A DNA stretch of 58,351 nucleotides, taken from contig FR895124.1 of the NCBI GenBank assembly GCA_000435675.1, forward strand, positions 16,428 through 74,778. Reading direction: 5' to 3'. Both the position numbers and the translations under genes were made by a program. This DNA comes from Eggerthella sp. CAG:298. GTDB taxonomy: Bacteria; Actinomycetota; Coriobacteriia; Coriobacteriales; Eggerthellaceae. Shown in pieces: positions 24,744 to 32,223 of this stretch. The notes under the pieces are model-generated. The model did no database searches, was not told the origin of the DNA, and saw nothing but the letters and a program-made list of their open reading frames with translations. How positions within the stretch are numbered: the first letter of the stretch is position 1; the number at the start of each line of letters is the position of its first letter.

Positions 24744-25688
24744 TCACGGCATAATGAGCGTGAATGCGAAGCCGGTGCCTATGGCAACGAGCAGGATGCA
24801 CAGTACGAACGTCACCACCATCGGCTTCTTGAATATACTGTTCAGAAGCGAGACCTCGGGGATGGAGCACCCGGCACCGCTCAGTATGAGCGCGATGACG
24901 ATGCCCGAGGACACGCCCTTCTCCATGAGGATGCCCGCAATCGGGATCATCGTCTCCACACGGATGTACATGGGTATGCCGATCACTGCGGCGAGCGGGA
25001 TGGCCCAGAGGTTGTCCGCGCCCGCGAATCCCTCAAGAAGCTCGGTCGGCACGAACCCGTAGATGAACGCCCCGATGCCTGCGCCGAGGAGCAGCCAGCC
25101 GAAGACACCCTTGAACAGCCCAACGGCATCCGTAAGGGCGTACTTGCAGGCCTGCGCTTGCTTCTGCCAGAACGTTCCCTTCAAGTTCTCCCATGTTGCC
25201 TCGTCGCCCCCGCAGCATCCACCCTTAACGGCAACGTTCTTGATGTAGCGCGAGAACCCGATCGCGTCGAGCACGAGCCCCGCGCATACCGCGAACGCGA
25301 AGGTAATGACGGCGTAGACCGCCGTTGGCACGGGACCGAAGAACACGAGCAGGAGCGCGATTATCGCGGGGTTAAGTATCGGGGAGGTCATCAGGAACGA
25401 GATAGCTCCTGAGAAGGGCGCGCCGCTCTTGAAGAGGCCCACCAAGACGGGGATGGTGGAGCACGAGCAGAACGGCGTTACCGCGCCGAGCGCAGCGCCC
25501 AGAATCGCGTTGGTCACCTTGTGTGGACGCGAAAGTATGCGCTTGATGCGGTCCTTGGACACCCACACTTGCAGCAGGGCTACGAAGAAGCTTATGGCGA
25601 CGAAGAGCAGGAACAGCTCTCCAAACAGGTAGACGAACGTGCCTAGGACGTTAAGCAGGTTCTCCACGGTGAATAAGCTATCGAACAT
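24744..25688 (-). CDS. UPF0718/ArsP-type permease, G+C-rich copy
   Basis: About 314 residues with eight to ten helices. The family signature is GAVTPFCSCSTIPVLVGLFKSGAPFSGAISFLMTSPILNP, followed later by IGIPMYIRVETMIPIAGILMEKG and SGAGCSIPE; KGGCCGGDE sits in the cytosolic loop. Related permeases (ArsP, YraQ) export organoarsenicals or act with small thioredoxins. The ATG at 25688 has AAGGAG six bases upstream; ATGs at 25694 and 25709 are less well placed. Composition differs from the neighbours: the 60 bases at 25021-25080 contain 38 G+C. The thioredoxin-like gene follows 52 bases downstream, and a short ORF overlaps the start. Confidence 0.88.
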   Translation of the reverse strand: MFDSLFTVENLLNVLGTFVYLFGELFLLFVAISFFVALLQVWVSKDRIKRILSRPHKVTNAILGAALGAVTPFCSCSTIPVLVGLFKSGAPFSGAISFLMTSPILNPAIIALLLVFFGPVPTAVYAVITFAFAVCAGLVLDAIGFSRYIKNVAVKGGCCGGDEATWENLKGTFWQKQAQACKYALTDAVGLFKGVFGWLLLGAGIGAFIYGFVPTELLEGFAGADNLWAIPLAAVIGIPMYIRVETMIPIAGILMEKGVSSGIVIALILSGAGCSIPEVSLLNSIFKKPMVVTFVLCILLVAIGTGFAFTLIMP

Positions 25689-25818
25689 TTCCATCTCCTT
25701 GGAGGCCATCGGGGCTGACAGGAAGGAGCTTGGAGCTCGAACATCCGCCGACCGAGACCTCGCGAATCAATTTGTCAGTTACCGTTTGCGAGGCTGGCAG
25801 GCTCACACCGACCTGCAC
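25678..25818 (-). CDS. Possible small protein between the two permeases
   Basis: A 46-codon frame starts at GTG 25818, with AGGAGG exactly five bases upstream, and ends in TAG inside the start of the downstream permease. It would encode MQVGVSLPASQTVTDKLIRE and then a Gly-Cys-Ser-rich stretch (VGGCSSSKLLP). The ribosome site and the overlap suggest coupling, but I recognise no family. The ORF could equally be leader sequence that happens to be open. An even shorter frame just upstream (ATG at 25842, 13 codons, three cysteines) also has a good ribosome site. Confidence 0.25.
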   Translation of the reverse strand: MQVGVSLPASQTVTDKLIREVSVGGCSSSKLLPVSPDGLQGDGNVR

Positions 25819-25855
25819 CTGTACCTCCTCTTACATCTGCACATGGCAGTCTCCT

Positions 25856-26860
25856 TCACGCGAACAGGGGCTGTAGCCAGTTGAACACATAGCCGCTTAT
25901 GATCATTCCGACGAGACAAAGACCAATGAATGTAGCAAGCAACTTCGGCTTGACCACGCGTGAAAGCATGGTGAGCGATGGAATCGACAGTACGGTAACG
26001 CTCATCATAAAAGCGAGTATGGTGCCAAGGCCGACACCCTTCTCAAACAACGCTTCTGCAATAGGAATGGTCCCAAAGATATCAGCATAGATCGGTGCGC
26101 CAACGAGCGTGGCAAGCACGACTGCAAACGGGTTGCCATCACCAAGAATTGCCTCGATGATTTCTTGCGGAATCCAATTGTGAATAAGCGCGCCTATCGA
26201 TACGCCAATAAGAATGAACGGAAACACTTTGCGGAAAGTCTCACCAGTTTGCCCAAGAGCATAGGATATACGTTGCTTTTTCTTCAGGCTTTGCACCTGT
26301 ACCGCATCGAGCGATTCGCCCCGCACAAAGTCAGCAACCTGATCCGACATCTTCAAATTCTGAATGATCGAACCTCCCACAACCGCAATGATGAGGCCAA
26401 CGACTGTATAGATAAAAGCAACATGCGGTCCAAAGATGCTCATGATGAGAACGATTGAGGCAATGTCTACCATGGGAGAAGATATGAGAAAAGAAAAAGT
26501 GACGCCAAGGGGCAAACCTGCACGCGTAAAAGCAATGAATAATGGAATGGACGAACAGGCGCAGAAGGGTGTTACCGTTCCAAGCAGTGCCCCCACCACG
26601 TTGCCGCTAAATCCTTTGAAATGCCCGAGAATACGCTTACTTCGTTCGGGTGGAAAGTAGCTCTGAATATAGCTGATGATGAAAATCATCACACAAAGCA
26701 AAATAACGATCTTTATGGTGTCATAGATGAAAAAATGAAGGGTTCCACCCCATTGAGACGAAGCATCAAGACCGATCGCATCGATGAACATCGCAATCAG
26801 ATCCGAGAGCCACTGCATCTTAAGAAGTTGATCCATTAAGAACGATCCAACAGCGTCCAT
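25856..26860 (-). CDS. UPF0718/YraQ-type permease, A+T-rich copy
   Basis: 334 residues with about eight to ten helices, the paralogue of the permease downstream: GTVTPFCACSSIPLFIAFTRAGLPLGVTFSFLISSPMVD, and later VGAPIYADIFGTIPIAEALFEKGVGLGTILAFMMSVTVLSIPSL. The C-A-C in place of C-S-C is the only change in the core signature. The 60 bases at 26221-26280 contain only 26 G+C, against 38 of 60 in its neighbour, so the two paralogues have separate origins. It is the first gene of the presumed arsR-controlled operon, with a palindromic half-site array just upstream. The substrate may be a metalloid or organoarsenical, by family analogy only. Confidence 0.88.
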   Translation of the reverse strand: MDAVGSFLMDQLLKMQWLSDLIAMFIDAIGLDASSQWGGTLHFFIYDTIKIVILLCVMIFIISYIQSYFPPERSKRILGHFKGFSGNVVGALLGTVTPFCACSSIPLFIAFTRAGLPLGVTFSFLISSPMVDIASIVLIMSIFGPHVAFIYTVVGLIIAVVGGSIIQNLKMSDQVADFVRGESLDAVQVQSLKKKQRISYALGQTGETFRKVFPFILIGVSIGALIHNWIPQEIIEAILGDGNPFAVVLATLVGAPIYADIFGTIPIAEALFEKGVGLGTILAFMMSVTVLSIPSLTMLSRVVKPKLLATFIGLCLVGMIISGYVFNWLQPLFA

Positions 26861-26884
26861 ATTTCCCCTATATATTTATAATCA

Positions 26885-26933
26885 TCAATATAACGTATTT
26901 CAATAATATTGATATATTTATATATGTCAATAT
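26885..26933. promoter_or_regulatory. Three half-sites at 21-bp spacing, candidate ArsR operator
   Basis: TCAATAT at 26885-26891, ATATTGA at 26906-26912 and TCAATAT at 26927-26933 start exactly 21 bases apart. The second and third form an inverted repeat of 28 bases with ATAT-rich inner arms, and the first and second form another. They lie 25-73 bases before the permease start, overlapping the likely promoter. ArsR/SmtB proteins bind A+T-rich inverted repeats of this kind. Confidence 0.55.
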
Positions 26934-26983
26934 ATTAGGGGAGAACCGACACTTTGGTTTGTCTGAATAGCTTTTAGTCGGTA

Positions 26984-27451
26984 TTAGTGCCCTTGTCCGT
27001 CCATCATCGCGAGCGCATGCTCGAGTACCTCGTTCACGGCCTCCCAGTTCTCGCGCACCGCTTTTTCGCTTCCCGGGAAATTGATCACAAGCGTCTTACC
27101 ACGCTGCATGCACATCGCACGTGAGAGCATCGCACGGTTGGTGAACTTCATGCTATAAGCGCGCATGCCTTCGGCAATGCCGGGAACCGGACGGTCGCAT
27201 ACATCTTCGGTGGCCTCTGGTGTGACATCACGCGGAGAAAGCCCCGTGCCACCACAAGTGATGACGATATCAGCTTCGAAACGACCGCACGCTGTCACGA
27301 TCGCTTGCGCAATGAGCGAGCGTTCATCGGTCGTTACGACATGCGAAACGCACGTCCATCCTTTTTCGGCGATAAGCTCTTCGAGCACGTTGCCCGCCGT
27401 ATCGGTCTCAAGCGTACGCGTATCTGAACAAGTGATTATTGCGAACTTCAT
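26984..27451 (-). CDS. MogA/MoaB-family molybdopterin adenylyltransferase
   Basis: 155 residues matching the whole MoCF-biosynthesis domain: FAIITCSDTRTLETDTAGN, DIVITCGGTGLSPRDVTPEATEDVCDRPVPGIAEGMR and LVINFPGSEKAVRENWEAV. These proteins adenylate molybdopterin before MoeA inserts molybdate. Whether it is called Mog or MoaB cannot be settled by eye. It overlaps the end of moeA by four bases, so the two are co-translated, and each catalyses one of the two consecutive last steps of Mo insertion. Confidence 0.93.
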   Translation of the reverse strand: MKFAIITCSDTRTLETDTAGNVLEELIAEKGWTCVSHVVTTDERSLIAQAIVTACGRFEADIVITCGGTGLSPRDVTPEATEDVCDRPVPGIAEGMRAYSMKFTNRAMLSRAMCMQRGKTLVINFPGSEKAVRENWEAVNEVLEHALAMMDGQGH

Positions 27452-28725
27452 GAGATAACGCTCCCTTCCTCAACGTCGAGCAAGATGCACTCGACTTCGG
27501 TGCCCGCTGCAATGCGCTTGCCCTCTGGCACCCCTGCTGGCAGCACCGCCAGGCAATTTCCTCGTTGAAGCGTGCCGAACAGGCCTGAATTCTGGTTCTT
27601 AGCAGGCACGACTACGAGCTTGCCTTCTTCATCATGTGTAAGCGTAGCGCGTAAGAGCAGCACACGCCCATCCTTCTTCTTGCGATCCTTCGCGAGCGTT
27701 GCCTTCACACGTGGGCGCTCGAAGGTAGTGAAGCCCTGCATCTTGCGCAGCGCTGGACGAATGAACATCTCGAAGCCGCAGTAAGCTGCTGCTGGATTGC
27801 CCGAAAGGCCGAAGACCGGAACGCCCTCCACGAAACCGAAGGCCTGAGCTTTGCCGGGGCGCATGTTCACGAGCGTCATCTCAAGCGCACCCATCTGCTC
27901 GATCACGTCTTTGATGAAGTCGTAATCGCCATTCGATGCACCGCCCGAGGTAACCACGAAATCATGATTCATGAGCGCGGTTTCCACAGCATCGCGGATC
28001 GCGATGAAGTCGTCTTCGCCGATCGGGAAAATAGTGGGAATACCGCCAGCTTCTTTCGCACAAGCAGCCAGCGCATAAGCATTGCCATCGCGAATCTGCC
28101 CAGGACCCGGCACGACCGTAGGCTCGACCAGTTCACTGCCGATCGAGATGATGGCCACCTTGGGGCGACGATAGACCGGAACCTCCATGATGCCACAGCT
28201 TGCGATGAAGCCGACCCCTGCCGCGCGAATCACTTCGCCGGCCTGGATCGCCACTTCGCCACGCGCGATCTCTTCGCCCGCTTCGCGGACATTGCTGCGC
28301 AGCGCCGTAGGCTCTGTGAACGCAACGCAAGATCCCGCACGGCCATCGCTTCCTTCGTAATCGACCAGCTCGTATTTGACGACCGAATCGGTGCAGGAGG
28401 GCACGGGAGCGCCGGTCATGATGCGCACGCATTCATCATGTGCCAGATCGCCTTCATAGGTGGAACCAGCGGGGATTTCCGCAACGACCTTCAGCTTCAC
28501 AGGAGCGTCTGCTGTCGCGCCTTCGATCTGTGCTGCTTTGAGCGCGAAGCCATCCATGGCTGCATGGGCGAACGGCGTGATATCGATATCACTGGTGAGG
28601 TCTTCGGCAGCCACGCGCCCTACCGCATCAATAAGACTCACCTGCTCAACTTCAAGCGGATGAATGTTCTTAAGAACGATCTCGCGTCCTTCTTCGATGC
28701 TCACCATCTCTAGATCTTTCATCAT
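27448..28725 (-). CDS. moeA: Molybdopterin molybdenumtransferase MoeA
   Basis: 425 residues. Domain order as in MoeA: TSDIDITPFAHAAMDGFALKA, then VRIMTGAPVPSCTDSVVKYE, ISIGSELVEP, VTSGGASNGDYDFIKDVIEQMG, MRPGKAQAFG and FGLSGNPAAAYCGFEMFIRPAL, then the C-terminal domain IV. It ligates molybdate to adenylylated molybdopterin. The start is one of two adjacent ATGs (28725/28722) with AAGGGG upstream, and three near-identical 10-base units precede this site. The C-terminal residues overlap the MogA/MoaB gene. Confidence 0.95.
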   Translation of the reverse strand: MMKDLEMVSIEEGREIVLKNIHPLEVEQVSLIDAVGRVAAEDLTSDIDITPFAHAAMDGFALKAAQIEGATADAPVKLKVVAEIPAGSTYEGDLAHDECVRIMTGAPVPSCTDSVVKYELVDYEGSDGRAGSCVAFTEPTALRSNVREAGEEIARGEVAIQAGEVIRAAGVGFIASCGIMEVPVYRRPKVAIISIGSELVEPTVVPGPGQIRDGNAYALAACAKEAGGIPTIFPIGEDDFIAIRDAVETALMNHDFVVTSGGASNGDYDFIKDVIEQMGALEMTLVNMRPGKAQAFGFVEGVPVFGLSGNPAAAYCGFEMFIRPALRKMQGFTTFERPRVKATLAKDRKKKDGRVLLLRATLTHDEEGKLVVVPAKNQNSGLFGTLQRGNCLAVLPAGVPEGKRIAAGTEVECILLDVEEGSVIS

Positions 28726-28735
28726 TTCCCCTTCT

Positions 28736-28765
28736 TGATGTTCCCTATGATTCCTTATGATTCCC
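28736..28765 (-). repeat. Three tandem 10-base units in the moeA leader
   Basis: Read on the minus strand, the leader has GGGAATCATA, AGGAATCATA and GGGAACATCA in a row, just before the AAGGGG ribosome site. The units are ten bases apart, one helical turn. Their role is unknown; they may be a protein-binding array or extra ribosome-site-like purine runs. Confidence 0.4.
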
Positions 28766-28780
28766 TTTAGACCAGGTGCT

Positions 28781-30706
28781 CTACAGATCGTGCTGCGCCT
28801 TCAAGTACGTGCGCATCGAATAGAGCGTTATGTCGCTGCGATTCACCACACCCACGATCTTGCCCTTGTCGAGCACGGGCACCTTCTTCAAATGATTATC
28901 GCCGAGCACGCGGCAAACTTCGGGAAGCGTAGCAGAAAGGTTGATTCCCACCACGCCTTTCGTTGCCACGTCCATCACGTTCATGCGCATGAGCGCGGCA
29001 AGCTTCTCATCGAAGGTGTCGTTGTCGTTCGAAGCCTGCATGATCATGACGATCGGGTCGGTGTAGAGATGGCTGCGCTTGGAAAGGAAGCGCATGATGT
29101 CGCCATCGGAAACGAACCCGACCGCACGTCCTTCACTGTCCACGACCGGTGCCGCGCTGATCTTGCGTTCGACGAGCACACGCATCACATCGAGCACCGA
29201 AGAGCTTTCGGGCACCGTGAACACATCGGTCTTCATGATCGATGCGAGCACGCTCTGCTTCTCCTGCTTATCCAGGTCGACCTTCGTTTCCGCATCGCCG
29301 TTCTTCACGAAGATGAGCACAAGGATGAATCCGATAGCGCAGAGCACCGCAGAAACCCCGAATGCAGCATCCACGCCGTGCACGCCGGCAAGCGTCGTGG
29401 ATTCGGTTGCCATGAGCGAGACCGACACCATCGCGAACACCGAGGTGAGGATAGCGGTTCCCAGCGAGCCCGCGATCTGGCGGAAGGTGTTGTTCACCGA
29501 GGTGCCATGATTGATCAGGTCGTTAGGCAGCGCGTTCATCGCCCAGGTGGTGATGGTCATGTTGATGAGCGCTATGCCGAAAAGACGGATAGCCATGACA
29601 ACCGCCACATAGACGAGGCTCACTTCAGGTCCTAGGAAGGCGAGCATGACCGTGCCGATCGTGAGCATGAGCGTGCCGGTAACAGCGAGCACGCGCGGCC
29701 CGTGGCGGTCGAACCAGCGCCCTGCGATCGGGCCCATGATGCCCATGATGAGCGCACCGGGTAAGAGTACGAGACCAGATTCGGTGGCAGAATAGCCAAG
29801 CAACGATTGCAGATAGATAGGCAGCAAGATACCCACGGAAAGGAGCGCCGCCTGCACGACCATACCGATGATCGTGCCCATCAAGAAGGTCTTGTTGGCA
29901 AGCACCCGCACGCGCAACATGGGGTGTTCCATCGAAAGCTGACGGCGGAAGAACAGCACGATCACCACGAGGCCGACAATGAGCGAGACGAAGAATTCGA
30001 TGCCAAAACCGCCATTGCCGATGATGGAGAAGCTATAGAGCAGCGAGCCGAAGCCGAGCGTAGAGAGCACCACCGAAGGGACATCGAGCCTGGCATGCGC
30101 ATGCTTTGCGGGGACGCGATCCATGGTGAAGGGCGTAACGAGCGCCACGATCGCCGCAAAGGCGGTTACCACATAGAACATGATGTGCCAATCGGCAGCA
30201 TCGATGACCACACCAGCAGCCGTGGGGCCAATAGCCGGGCCGAAGGCCATCACGATGCCGAAGAGCCCCATCGCGAAGCCGCGGCGCTCGATCGGGAACG
30301 TGAGCATGAGCACGCTCATGACCATGGGCATGAGAACACCCGCGCCCACCGCCTGAACGATACGACCAGAGAGCAATACCGGGAAATTCGGCCCCCAAGC
30401 AGCGAGAAGCGAGCCGATCGCGAAGATCGACATCGAGAACAGGAAGAGATTGCGGATAGGAAAGCGATCGATCAGAAACGCGGTCACGGGAACCATGATG
30501 GCGTTCACGAGCGTGAAGCCGGTGGTGAGCCACTGACCTGTGGCGGCATTGATGCTCATGTCGACCATGATGGAAGGCAGCGCTGGCGCTACCACTGTTT
30601 GGTTGAGCACTGTCACGAACGTGCCCACTAAAAGCAGCACGATCATGACCGTCTGTCTGTGCGTTAATCCCAGGCGGTTGACCTTCGTTGTGGTCGTATT
30701 CGCCAT
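28781..30706 (-). CDS. MFS exporter (DHA2) fused to a C-terminal CBS-domain pair, copy 1
   Basis: 641 residues. Residues 15-470 are a 14-helix DHA2 exporter with LNQTVVAPALPSIMVDM, DRFPIRNLFL and the motif C GPAIGPTAAGVV. Residues about 487-545 (SIMKTDVFTVPESSSVLDVMRVL...GFVSDGDIMRFL) and 572-635 (VMDVATKGVVGINLSATLPEVC...GVVNRSDITLYSM) are two CBS domains facing the cytosol. CBS pairs usually bind adenosine nucleotides, so transport may be gated by energy state or cyclic dinucleotide; this is inference. The second copy lies at 36634. The CorC-type gene ends six bases upstream, in the same operon. Confidence 0.93.
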   Translation of the reverse strand: MANTTTTKVNRLGLTHRQTVMIVLLLVGTFVTVLNQTVVAPALPSIMVDMSINAATGQWLTTGFTLVNAIMVPVTAFLIDRFPIRNLFLFSMSIFAIGSLLAAWGPNFPVLLSGRIVQAVGAGVLMPMVMSVLMLTFPIERRGFAMGLFGIVMAFGPAIGPTAAGVVIDAADWHIMFYVVTAFAAIVALVTPFTMDRVPAKHAHARLDVPSVVLSTLGFGSLLYSFSIIGNGGFGIEFFVSLIVGLVVIVLFFRRQLSMEHPMLRVRVLANKTFLMGTIIGMVVQAALLSVGILLPIYLQSLLGYSATESGLVLLPGALIMGIMGPIAGRWFDRHGPRVLAVTGTLMLTIGTVMLAFLGPEVSLVYVAVVMAIRLFGIALINMTITTWAMNALPNDLINHGTSVNNTFRQIAGSLGTAILTSVFAMVSVSLMATESTTLAGVHGVDAAFGVSAVLCAIGFILVLIFVKNGDAETKVDLDKQEKQSVLASIMKTDVFTVPESSSVLDVMRVLVERKISAAPVVDSEGRAVGFVSDGDIMRFLSKRSHLYTDPIVMIMQASNDNDTFDEKLAALMRMNVMDVATKGVVGINLSATLPEVCRVLGDNHLKKVPVLDKGKIVGVVNRSDITLYSMRTYLKAQHDL

Positions 30707-30712
30707 GAGGGG

Positions 30713-32035
30713 TTACTCCGTTGGTTCTTCTTCGGAATCTAGTTTGAATTCGACACCGATCTTATCGATACGCAGCGCATCCATGGTCTTAGCCGTGAAG
30801 GTGATCGTACGTTTATCGTGATGGATCTCGATCGAATCGCCTTCGGCAGGGATCTTGTCGATCAAGTCGAGCATGAGTCCTCCGACGGTCTCATAGTCGT
30901 AGATAGGCACTGGCTCGAAGCCGAGGAATTCGACGAATTGATCGACCGGAAGCGAGCCATCGACCAGATAGTTGTTCTCGCTCACCTTCAGGATCTCGTC
31001 CTGATCGTCGTGGAGGTATTCGTCTTCAACGCTGCCGATGATCTGACCGATCACATCGCTCATCGTAACGATGCCCGACGTGCCGCCATGTTCGTCGACC
31101 ACCACGGCGATCTTGGTGTGCTTGTCCTGCATCATCTGCATGAGCTTGTCGAGCGCCAAGCTTTCAGGAACCGGATTGATGTCGCGAATGACCAGGTCGT
31201 CTTTGGTCGAATCAGGCGGCAAGCGATACGCATCCTTGATGTGTATGAAGCCGATGATGTTATCGGTGTTGTCCTTGTAGACCGGATAGCGCGTGAATTT
31301 GTTCGCACCCATGATCTCGAGGATCTCTTCCAGATCGTCGTCGATATCAATCGCGATCATGTCGGTACGCGGGGTCATGATGGCTTTTGCGTCCTTATCA
31401 TCAAGATCGAAGACATTATCGAGGATCTCGAACTGATCGGTAGCAAGCTCGCCGCTCTCTGCACTTTCCTCGAGCAGGATCTTGATCTCTTCTTCGGTAT
31501 ACGCCTGATGTTCGCTGGCGGTATCGTGGCCGGTCAAGCGCATGATGCCATTGGTGGTGGAGTTGAAGAGCCACATGATGGGATACGTGATGCGATAGAA
31601 CCAATAAAGCGGTGTTGCCGAGAAGAGCGCATAGCGTTCGGTGTTCAAGATAGCCATGGATTTCGGCACCAGTTCACCAAGGATAACGTGCAGCGCCGTG
31701 ATAATGATGAAGCCGATGGCAACCGCGATCGCAGAAACCGCTGCATCGGGCAGCCCCAGCGCAGCAAGCGGCTCATGGATCACGCTCGAAACGGCAGGTT
31801 CGCCCAACCAACCAATAGCCAGAGAAGCAAGCGTGATGCCCAGCTGGCAGGCAGAAAGATAGGCGTTAACATTCTCTGATATCTCTTTTGCGCGCTTTGC
31901 GCCGCGTGCGCCTTCTTCAACGAGAATATCGATCTGCGATTTCCTGACACGCACGAGCGAGAATTCAGCAACAACGAAGAACGCATTCATCAATAGGAAG
32001 AACGCGACTAAAAGTATACTGACAACAAACACCAT
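30713..32035 (-). CDS. CNNM/CorC-type membrane protein (DUF21, CBS pair, CorC_HlyC domain)
   Basis: 440 residues. Residues 1-185 are the DUF21 membrane domain with EFSLVRVRKSQI, QLGITLASLAIGWLGEPA and HVILGELVPKS. Residues about 205-330 are a CBS pair (AIMTPRTDMIAID and VVDEHGGTSGIVTMSDVIGQI). The CorC_HlyC domain follows, with NNYLVDGSLPVDQFVEFLGF and YETVGGLMLDLIDKIP. Family members export Mg2+ or Co2+ or sense them. Unlike the MFS fusions, the CBS pair is native to this family. It is the first gene of a two-gene minus-strand unit with the MFS-CBS exporter. Confidence 0.92.
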   Translation of the reverse strand: MVFVVSILLVAFFLLMNAFFVVAEFSLVRVRKSQIDILVEEGARGAKRAKEISENVNAYLSACQLGITLASLAIGWLGEPAVSSVIHEPLAALGLPDAAVSAIAVAIGFIIITALHVILGELVPKSMAILNTERYALFSATPLYWFYRITYPIMWLFNSTTNGIMRLTGHDTASEHQAYTEEEIKILLEESAESGELATDQFEILDNVFDLDDKDAKAIMTPRTDMIAIDIDDDLEEILEIMGANKFTRYPVYKDNTDNIIGFIHIKDAYRLPPDSTKDDLVIRDINPVPESLALDKLMQMMQDKHTKIAVVVDEHGGTSGIVTMSDVIGQIIGSVEDEYLHDDQDEILKVSENNYLVDGSLPVDQFVEFLGFEPVPIYDYETVGGLMLDLIDKIPAEGDSIEIHHDKRTITFTAKTMDALRIDKIGVEFKLDSEEEPTE

Positions 32036-32223
32036 TGAGGCTTACTACTCCTTAATAGGCTCTCTATGATTTTCCCTTAATCGTCTGTGCTGTTTTGCTT
32101 AACCATTGAATATACATCAAAACGTAACTAATGATCGGGAAGCATGCACCTCTTGTCTGTTTATTTTAGAGCTTCGATCTTTTCATTTCTCCGTTTTGTC
32201 TTGGTATTAGTAAAATCTACGAT

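Noticed and set aside
30818..31879. A 353-residue open frame antisense to the CorC-type gene
   Set aside because: The Asp/Arg/His-rich translation is typical of reverse-strand shadows; the CorC domain order on the other strand is complete.
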